Origin: Bacillota bacterium
Lineage (GTDB): Bacteria; Bacillota; Clostridia; Lachnospirales; Bianqueaceae
Direction: 5' to 3'
NCBI GenBank assembly: GCA_017474705.1
Contig: JAFVHC010000081.1
Coordinates: 1-12,458, forward strand
Length of the DNA stretch: 12,458 nt
The notes beneath the pieces were generated by a model. The model was not told the DNA's origin. It made no database searches and worked only from the letters and a program-made list of their open reading frames with translations. Numbering within the stretch: the stretch's first letter is position 1; each line of letters opens with the position of its first letter. The translations under genes were made by a program, and so were the position numbers. Positions 6,450 to 12,458 of this stretch are shown piece after piece.

Positions 6450-7976
6450 ATGTTTCAGAAAATCTGCACGATCTATCACGATGGGATCCGGGCAAGACGT
6501 CTGGATCTCGAGGTCGACATCCTCCCGGGCCTGCCTGCGATCCACATGATCGGAGTGTCCGAGACCGTTGCCCGCGGCGTCCGGGAAAGGGTGCACAGCG
6601 CGTTTCTGGCCGCCGGTTTTTCTTTCCCCGCAAAACGCATCACCGTAAACCTGCGCTGTCCCGATGCTGCCCGGCTCAAAGCCGGGCTGGATCTTCCGGT
6701 CGCTCTCGGCATTCTTTGTGCCGATCTTCAGGCACCATCTCACCGCAATATCAACACAGCGGTCATAGGGGATCTGTCCCTGAACGGAGATGTCCAGTCT
6801 GTCCAGCGTATCGGGTCTTTCGGTCCGCTGATCCACGAAGAACTGACAGAAGCCGGCATCACTTCTATTCTTGTCCCCGCCGGCAATGCGGCTGAAGCTT
6901 CTCTGCTTCCGGATCTCGAGGTCCTGCCCGTTGCGATCCTTGCCGAGGCTGCCGCTTTATGGTGCGGCCGCCTTACGATAGAACCGCTCCCGCATATTCC
7001 TTTACAATATGCTCGTCCTTCAGCGGACGCACTTCTGTCGATACGGGGCCAGCCGGCGGGCAAGCGTGCGTTGACGGTCGCCTGCGCCGGAGGACATAAT
7101 CTCCTGTTTCTTGGTCCGCCGGGCTGCGGCAAAACGCTGCTGGCACATGCCGCTCCCTGCCTGCTGCCCGTTCCTTCCGAGGACGATCTGCAGCACCTGA
7201 TGATGATCCGCGCTTTATCCGAAACCAGGTTGACACAGCAGGTCAGCCGTCCGGTCCGGGCACCGCATCATTCCATCACAGCCCATGCGCTGATCGGCGG
7301 AGGCCGCCCGATCCAGCCGGGTGAGATCACCCGTGCAGATCATGGTCTTTTGATCCTCGACGAAGCGGCTGAATTCGGCACAGGCGTTCTGGAGCATCTG
7401 CGGACTCCGTTGGAATCTCATCACATCCATCTGCGATATCTGGATCGGGCAGAAACGCTGCCAGCGGATTTTATGCTGATAGGGACCACAAACCTCTGCC
7501 CTTGCGGTCAGTTCCCTTCCCCAGCCTGCTCCTGTTCACTTCAAGCGATCCGCCGTTACCAGGGACGTCTCAGCACAGCGCTGATCGAACGCATCGATCT
7601 CTGTGTGCTGCTCGACGCTGTTCCGGAAACAGATCGTCAGGCATACACACCGCTCGACGTAGCTCATATCCAGGAACAGATCCAGCTGGCGGCCGACCGC
7701 CAGGAAGCACGGTTCCGTAAGGAAAGTTTTTCCCGAAACAGCCGTATACCACCCGGAAAAATCGAAATGTACTGCAAACTGCAGTCCTCCGCCGAGTCCT
7801 TGTTCCTCGAAGCCTGTGCCCGCTTCCATCTGAGCCTCAGAACCAGGCATAATCTATTGAAAACAGCCAGATCCATAGCGGATCTGGCTGATCAGGAGCA
7901 GATCGGTACGCAGCAGATCGCAGAGGTGCTGCAATATCGTCCTAAAGGTTTTTTATCAGGTGTCACACCTACATGA
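6450..7976 (+). CDS. comM: ComM/YifB Mg-chelatase-like AAA+ ATPase
   Basis: ComM is a ring-forming AAA+ motor that promotes branch migration when transformed DNA is integrated; Firmicute members are usually called YifB. The product is 508 residues, normal for the family. An N-terminal ChlI-like domain (1-about 175; includes DLPVALGIL, 81-89) precedes the ATPase: Walker A GPPGCGKT (222-229), PVRAPHHSI (268-276), Walker B LLILDEAAEF (300-309) and a RIDL arginine-finger segment (381-384). The family's MNPCPCG appears as TTNLCPCGQ (346-354), and DELPEF as DEAAEF. A C-terminal helical domain ends at 508. ATG 6450 has AAAGGA five bases upstream; the in-frame ATG 24 bases earlier has none. It is divergent from dprA, and its last eight bases overlap the convergent antiporter gene. 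Confidence 0.93.
   Translation: MFQKICTIYHDGIRARRLDLEVDILPGLPAIHMIGVSETVARGVRERVHSAFLAAGFSFPAKRITVNLRCPDAARLKAGLDLPVALGILCADLQAPSHRNINTAVIGDLSLNGDVQSVQRIGSFGPLIHEELTEAGITSILVPAGNAAEASLLPDLEVLPVAILAEAAALWCGRLTIEPLPHIPLQYARPSADALLSIRGQPAGKRALTVACAGGHNLLFLGPPGCGKTLLAHAAPCLLPVPSEDDLQHLMMIRALSETRLTQQVSRPVRAPHHSITAHALIGGGRPIQPGEITRADHGLLILDEAAEFGTGVLEHLRTPLESHHIHLRYLDRAETLPADFMLIGTTNLCPCGQFPSPACSCSLQAIRRYQGRLSTALIERIDLCVLLDAVPETDRQAYTPLDVAHIQEQIQLAADRQEARFRKESFSRNSRIPPGKIEMYCKLQSSAESLFLEACARFHLSLRTRHNLLKTARSIADLADQEQIGTQQIAEVLQYRPKGFLSGVTPT
7851..7890 (-). terminator. Antisense terminator inside comM
   Basis: A perfect 11-base inverted repeat (7864-7874 with 7880-7890) has a five-base loop. Read on the minus strand it is followed at once by TTTTCAATAGATT. 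It lies about 80 bases past the stop of the minus-strand antiporter operon (7969), where an end is needed but no intergenic space exists. On the plus strand no T-tract follows, so comM transcription should not stop here. The U-tract is short, so efficiency is uncertain. Confidence 0.55.
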
Positions 7977-9981
7977 CCGCCGCAACGACCGCGATCAGAA
8001 CGATCAGGATACCGATGCAGGTCATCAACATGGCGAAGGTGAAGTTCGACGTCAGCGGATGCATCGTTTCCTCAAATTCCGCTGTTATGGTACGGATCAA
8101 GCCCGGATGCCTGCGTTCCTCACCCTGTACTTTACGCTCTTTCATCAGCGTACGACGCAGCAGGAGGATCAGTCCATCCATGCCGGTATCCAGGACCCGG
8201 CCAATGAACGCGCCGATCCATACAAAAGCTTTCATAGCCGGTGTCAGGATGCGATTCTCTCCTGGTATCTGTGCGATGGTACCGCCGATCCTGGGCAGCA
8301 ATCCGGTCAGCAGCGGTCGGTATACTTTCTCTTCAAGATCCCATCCGGCCGGCCACAGATCCCTGTAAATACCATCCTTGAGGATCCAGTGCCGCACCAC
8401 GGTCCCATACAGTACCCCACCGATCGTCAGCGAGATCAGTCCCCCTTTCAGATTCGTCCAGGAGAACGCTTTAAAGGACAGGATCTCGTGGAATCCGGTC
8501 ATATGCGCGGCCAGGCGTGTCATCACTGCAGGCTGTCCCAGGATGACCATCCATATGGCTGCGGCCAGGATCGCTGCTGCGCTCAGGCCGTTCATGGCAC
8601 CAGGGCCGGCATCATAGGCTGCCTGCACCTTTTCATCTTTGTTCTTCTCCACGAACAGGCAGATGAACAGTTTCAGCATATAGGCAAACGTCATACCTCC
8701 GGAACACAGGAAGACCCATTCCGCGACAGACAGGAACCCGTGCAGATCCTTCAGATGATGTATCCCTTCCACGATCCCTTCGTGCAGCAATGTTTTGCTG
8801 ATATAGCCGCCAAAAAACGGAACGCCGCTGATCGACAGAGCACCAAGTGCAAACGCGATCATCAGTACTTTTCTGCGGCGGCCCCAACCGCGGATCTCAT
8901 TCAGGTCCAGCTTGTGCAGACGCATGACGACGGCGCCGGCCGCCAGGAACAGGACCAGTTTGATCAGTGAATGGTTGACCATGTGCAGTACCAGACCGGA
9001 CGCGGCAACACCGGCACCCTCTTCGGCGCCGCCCGCACTTAAGCATACCATCATCCCAACGCCGGTCAGGATAAAGCCGATCTGTGACATGGAAGAACAT
9101 GCAAGCGTTCGTTTCAGATCTATGGAAAACAACGCGAGCACTGCGCCAAGTACCATCGTGATCAGACCCAGGATCAGTACGAGCATGCCAAAGGATCCGG
9201 TCTCCAGCATTGCTGAAATACTGAGCATCAAAATACCGTAAATACCGACTTTGGTCAGCATGCCGGACAACAGGGCCGAGGCTGGTGAGGGAGCGACCGG
9301 ATGCGCTTTCGGCAGCCATACATGCAAAGGAAACATACCTGCTTTCGCACCAAAGCCAAGCAGGATGCAGATGGCTGCCGTCATGATGCGCCGTGGATGA
9401 TGCGCCGCTTCGACACCGCCTTTCAGCTGTGCAAAAACAAGCGTGCCGGTCTCTGTATACAGAAGCAGCAAGCCCATAAACAGGACCAATCCGCCGATCA
9501 CCGCAATGAACAGATAGGTGTATCCGGCACGGATCGCCCCAGGTGTCTCTTCATGGATGACCCATGTAAATGATGTAAAGGAAAGGATCTCAAAGAAAAT
9601 GAAGGCGGTCATCAGGTCCGCGGACAGCATCACACCTTCCGTCGCGCCGAGTGTCATGATCATGAAGAACCAAAAGCGGTCCAGATGCTCCTGTTCATGC
9701 TGAAAGTACTCTTTCGCGAATGCACTGGAGCCGGTCCACATAAAAGCTGTGATGACAGCATATGTGGAGCGAAAACCATCTGTGGTGAACCCAAGACCGC
9801 CGCGCAGCAGTATGGGGATGCGCAATTCTACGTTCTTCCCCGACAAGAGGATCGTCAGCAGCAGTTCCAATGCGGATACGATGATCACACCATGATCCCG
9901 CACGGCAGGCTTTCTCGATCCAAGAAAGAAGAGCACGGCCGCACACAGGAACGGGCCGAAAACAATACTGATGGTCAGCAT
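7969..9981 (-). CDS. NuoL/HyfB-like proton antiporter subunit, extended
   Basis: Membrane subunit of the complex I/Mrp/group 4 hydrogenase antiporter family, which couples an energy source to H+ or Na+ movement; 670 residues. The residues used for ion conduction are present: Glu131 in FFEIL (TM5), Lys213 in GFGAKAGMFPLHVWLP (TM7), Lys244 in MLTKVGIYG (TM8), His337 and Lys341 (TM10-11 region), and Lys396 in GGYISKT (TM12). About 14 helices fill residues 1-490. A long extension follows: a helix near 514-530, a soluble, charged stretch 531-580, a segment near 581-610, and a final membrane helix 646-669, reminiscent of the NuoL lateral-arm extension. The ATG has GGGAGGAG five bases upstream. It is 15 bases behind the 490-residue paralogue, and its TAG lies inside comM. 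Confidence 0.88.
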   Translation of the reverse strand: MLTISIVFGPFLCAAVLFFLGSRKPAVRDHGVIIVSALELLLTILLSGKNVELRIPILLRGGLGFTTDGFRSTYAVITAFMWTGSSAFAKEYFQHEQEHLDRFWFFMIMTLGATEGVMLSADLMTAFIFFEILSFTSFTWVIHEETPGAIRAGYTYLFIAVIGGLVLFMGLLLLYTETGTLVFAQLKGGVEAAHHPRRIMTAAICILLGFGAKAGMFPLHVWLPKAHPVAPSPASALLSGMLTKVGIYGILMLSISAMLETGSFGMLVLILGLITMVLGAVLALFSIDLKRTLACSSMSQIGFILTGVGMMVCLSAGGAEEGAGVAASGLVLHMVNHSLIKLVLFLAAGAVVMRLHKLDLNEIRGWGRRRKVLMIAFALGALSISGVPFFGGYISKTLLHEGIVEGIHHLKDLHGFLSVAEWVFLCSGGMTFAYMLKLFICLFVEKNKDEKVQAAYDAGPGAMNGLSAAAILAAAIWMVILGQPAVMTRLAAHMTGFHEILSFKAFSWTNLKGGLISLTIGGVLYGTVVRHWILKDGIYRDLWPAGWDLEEKVYRPLLTGLLPRIGGTIAQIPGENRILTPAMKAFVWIGAFIGRVLDTGMDGLILLLRRTLMKERKVQGEERRHPGLIRTITAEFEETMHPLTSNFTFAMLMTCIGILIVLIAVVAAVM

Positions 9982-9996
9982 AAGCGCTCCTCCCTC

Positions 9997-11469
9997 TTAT
10001 ATACCGCTGGTGATCCAATGCATCAGGCGGATCACCGGCTGTGGATGTACACCTATGATCATGTTGACCAGGCAGAACACCACGATCGGAATCAGCATCA
10101 ATACATGCGGCGGGAACGGCTTTTTACGGTCAGCGAACTGATCTGTCCTGTGCATCGGGAAGAATGCGCGAACGCTGACGTTCAGCGTATACATGGCACA
10201 AAGGAATGCCGCGATGATGAGCGCGAACGCTCCGGCTGTTCCCAGTACTGTATCAGATTCCAATCCGGATCTGATCAGATACCATTTGGATACGAAACCG
10301 CAGAATCCGGGGATACCGATCAATGAAAATGCCGCAAGGGTGAAACACACGAACGTCGTCGGCATCCATCGCCCGACACCATTGATCTCATACATATAAT
10401 TTCGCCCTGTGACGTGCATAAAAACGCCAGCGCACAAGAACAACGTCATTTTGATGATCCCATGGAACAGCATATGAAGAAGGCCTGCTTCCAGTCCTGC
10501 CGGAGTCATCAGTAAGATCCCGAACAGCATATAGGACAGATTGCTGACCGTCGAATACGCCAGACGCCGTTTGAAATGCCGTTCTTTCTGCGCCATGCCA
10601 GCCGCATATACCAATGTGAATATGATAAAGACAAGTGCCGTCTGCTGCGGCCAGGTCCCTGCCATTTTCTGAGGATCAAAGGTATACCAGACCAGACGTA
10701 CGATAGCAAAAACACCGGAGTTGACGACGGCAACGGCATGCAGCAAAGCGGTAACAGGCGTCGGTGCCGCCGATGCGGTCGGGAGCCAATCGTGTACCGG
10801 GAACAGGGCCGCCTTCACCCCAAAGCCAAAAAAGCCGAACAGGAAAGCGACATGGATGATCCAGGAATCATATACGTCTCCCAGGCTGCCCCCCAGCACG
10901 AAACTGCCCGCATCACCATATACCGTAGATGCTACTACTGCGAAAAACCCCAGTCCTGCTCCGCCGATGGTATAAGCTGCATATTTGCGGGCAGAAAACA
11001 TACTGTCATGATCCTGATAGTAGGCGACCAGCGGCACTGTGACCAGTGTAAGCATCTCAAAGAAAACATACATCGTGGTCATATTGGCAGCAAAAGCAAT
11101 GCCCAACGTCACCCCATATGTCATGATGTAGAAGGCAAAAAACATGTTCTTGCGTTTCGTTTCTTTCATATAATCGAAAGCATACAACATCACAAGGGGC
11201 CACATCACCGATATCATGCCGGCATACAACAGTCCCGGTCCATCGACCTTCAGATCGATAGAGAATCCACGGGTAAAGCTGTAGATCTCGACAGGTTCTC
11301 GCCGCACCCAGAGCATCGCTGTCCACACGAAGACCGTCGTCAGGAGGACGACACCTTCCGCGTACATATCACGCAGTCTGTCATTATGCTGCTGGATCCT
11401 GAAAGGGATCAGTAAAAACCCGAAAAGGATCGGAAACAGGATGGGAACTAAAAGAAACAGAGGGCTCAA
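9997..11469 (-). CDS. Complex I subunit 5-like antiporter subunit
   Basis: Second antiporter-like membrane subunit, 490 residues with about 14 helices, similar in type to NuoL/MrpA cores. Visible functional residues: Glu138 in FFEML (TM5), Lys219 in GFGVKAALFPVHDWLP (TM7), His244 in ALLHAVAVVNSG (TM8), His332, His336 and Lys340 (LHMLFHGIIKMTLFL), and Lys395 in GFVSKW (TM12). At the TM8 position where many relatives have Lys there is Asn250. The start codon is TTG: it lies eight bases after a full AGGAGG, and the next in-frame ATG (residue 35) would remove the first membrane helix. It sits 21 bases behind the partial paralogue and 15 bases before the extended one, so the three form one operon. 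Ion specificity cannot be told from the sequence. Confidence 0.88.
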   Translation of the reverse strand: MSPLFLLVPILFPILFGFLLIPFRIQQHNDRLRDMYAEGVVLLTTVFVWTAMLWVRREPVEIYSFTRGFSIDLKVDGPGLLYAGMISVMWPLVMLYAFDYMKETKRKNMFFAFYIMTYGVTLGIAFAANMTTMYVFFEMLTLVTVPLVAYYQDHDSMFSARKYAAYTIGGAGLGFFAVVASTVYGDAGSFVLGGSLGDVYDSWIIHVAFLFGFFGFGVKAALFPVHDWLPTASAAPTPVTALLHAVAVVNSGVFAIVRLVWYTFDPQKMAGTWPQQTALVFIIFTLVYAAGMAQKERHFKRRLAYSTVSNLSYMLFGILLMTPAGLEAGLLHMLFHGIIKMTLFLCAGVFMHVTGRNYMYEINGVGRWMPTTFVCFTLAAFSLIGIPGFCGFVSKWYLIRSGLESDTVLGTAGAFALIIAAFLCAMYTLNVSVRAFFPMHRTDQFADRKKPFPPHVLMLIPIVVFCLVNMIIGVHPQPVIRLMHWITSGI

Positions 11470-11490
11470 TCGTTTATCCTCCTCAGTCGT

Positions 11491-12458
11491 TTACAAACCG
11501 AAGATACCGCTGACCAAAGGCTGACCGAACAGACCAACACAGAGGCCTGCCGCACAAAGCAGGATCATGGGCACGACCATCCAGGCGGACGGCTCGTCCT
11601 TCTGTACTGGAGCACTGTTCTCCTCATGTCCGGGGAAGAATCCATCGATCGCGATCGGGAACAGATATCCGGCAGTCAGAAGCGCTGATAACAGAAGCAC
11701 CGCAGGCGCCAGGAACCGGAATACTGCCAGGCCACTGGTAACAGCCGTTTCAGCGATCACCCATTTGCTGACGAATCCTCCCATCGGCGGGATACCGACC
11801 AGTGAAAGCGCCGAGATCATAAAACACCACATGGTCACGGGCATCTTCTGCCCCACACCTTTCAGATCGGTCACCTGCCGCAGATCCCATTTATAGATGA
11901 ATACACCTGCGACCAGGAACAGACAGCCTTTGGCAGATGCGTGCGCCATAAGATGCAGGAGGCCTCCGGTCAGCCCCTGTACCGACAAAAAGGAAAGCGC
12001 CAGCATGATATAAGAGATCTGGCTGACCGTCGAATATGCCAGACGTTTCTTCACGATCTTCTCTCTGTAGGCCATCATAGACCCCATGAAGATGGTGATC
12101 AGTGCGAGGATCATCCACGCCATCTGGACCCAGGTCCCGGCCAGGATCTCTGTGCCTGTTGAATAATACACCAGACGGATGACAGCAATGATACCTGCCT
12201 TGGCGATGATACCGGACAGCAGTGAAGATGCCGGCGCCGGTGCGATCGGATGCGCCGCCGGAAGCCAGCCATGCATTGGATACATACCGGCCTTAGTCCC
12301 AAATCCTATGATGCCGGCGAATATCGCAGCCAAAAAGACTCCTTCATGTCCTTCCAGGGCAGTCCGGTCCAGACATCCGCCCAGCACGAAAGAAGGCGCT
12401 CCGTTCGTGTATTCATAAACGAAGAAGATCGCAAAAAGGCCTAACAGCGCTCCTCCGA
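11491..12458 (-). CDS. MrpD/NuoN-like antiporter subunit, 5' truncated by window
   Basis: Third antiporter-like subunit and first visible gene of the operon. The frame stays open to the window edge, so 321 residues are seen and the N-terminal helices (about TM1-5) lie outside; an in-frame GTG at 12387 falls inside the conserved region and is not the start. Visible features: GFGTKAGMYPMHGWLP with the TM7 Lys (codon 12292-12294), SGIIAKAGI with the TM8 Lys (12199-12201), RLAYSTVSQISY, the HLMAHASAKGCLFL segment with His and Lys, and GIPPMGGFVSKW with the TM12 Lys. The tail is short, with no extension. Motifs resemble MrpD and the NuoN/M group. The deciding neighbours (MrpB/C/E/F/G, NuoK or hydrogenase subunits) are upstream of the window. 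Confidence 0.87.
   Translation of the reverse strand, partial: GGALLGLFAIFFVYEYTNGAPSFVLGGCLDRTALEGHEGVFLAAIFAGIIGFGTKAGMYPMHGWLPAAHPIAPAPASSLLSGIIAKAGIIAVIRLVYYSTGTEILAGTWVQMAWMILALITIFMGSMMAYREKIVKKRLAYSTVSQISYIMLALSFLSVQGLTGGLLHLMAHASAKGCLFLVAGVFIYKWDLRQVTDLKGVGQKMPVTMWCFMISALSLVGIPPMGGFVSKWVIAETAVTSGLAVFRFLAPAVLLLSALLTAGYLFPIAIDGFFPGHEENSAPVQKDEPSAWMVVPMILLCAAGLCVGLFGQPLVSGIFGL

Noticed and set aside
7960..8970. Plus-strand open frame of 336 codons opposite the extended antiporter gene
   Set aside because: Rich in His, Gln and Asp as expected from the complement of membrane-protein codons; no ribosome binding site and no known fold.
10543..12045. A 24-base match with one difference between the middle and partial antiporter genes (10543-10566 and 12022-12045), considered as gene conversion
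   Set aside because: It encodes the conserved RLAYSTVS segment in both paralogues and the match stops outside it. Protein conservation plus shared codon preference is enough to explain it.

Overview
The window reads as chromosomal DNA of a low-copy, mid-GC (roughly 50-55%) Gram-positive bacterium of the Bacillota. The clostridial/bacillar gene order dprA-topA-(sigma)-rpsB-tsf, AGGAGG ribosome binding sites and a consensus sigma-A promoter point there. The protein style is compatible with Erysipelotrichia or a related gut lineage, but that narrower placement is an inference. No insertion sequence, phage gene, tRNA, rRNA or CRISPR array is visible.

Left edge (1-366) holds no convincing gene. 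It contains two tandem copies of a roughly 100-base structured repeat whose stems co-vary, followed by a long hairpin that ends the tsf transcript.

The region 367-6157 is a minus-strand block, transcribed right to left: dprA (DNA uptake/recombination mediator), topA (topoisomerase I), a short FliA/WhiG-type sigma factor, then rpsB and tsf (ribosomal protein S2 and EF-Ts). rpsB-tsf has its own strong promoter just behind the sigma gene and a 130-base structured leader. The sigma gene sits in the slot that codY occupies in Clostridium and that codY plus the fla/che-sigD block occupies in Bacillus. It appears to lack the sigma-3 domain.

The span 6158-6449 is a divergent intergenic region with AT-rich sequence, a candidate dprA promoter and a small inverted repeat in front of comM. 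comM/yifB (6450-7976, plus strand) is a Mg-chelatase-like AAA+ ATPase. ComM-family proteins act on branch migration during transformation, so dprA and comM are functionally related although divergently arranged.

The rest (7969-12458) is a second minus-strand operon of three consecutive proton/cation-antiporter subunits of the NuoL/M/N-MrpA/D family. The first gene is cut by the window edge. The others are a 490-residue protein with a TTG start and a 670-residue protein with a long C-terminal extension. Such triplets belong to complex I-like, membrane-bound hydrogenase-like or Mrp-type ion-pumping assemblies; the subunits that would decide which lie beyond the window. The operon's last gene overlaps the end of comM tail to tail, and its likely terminator lies antisense inside comM.
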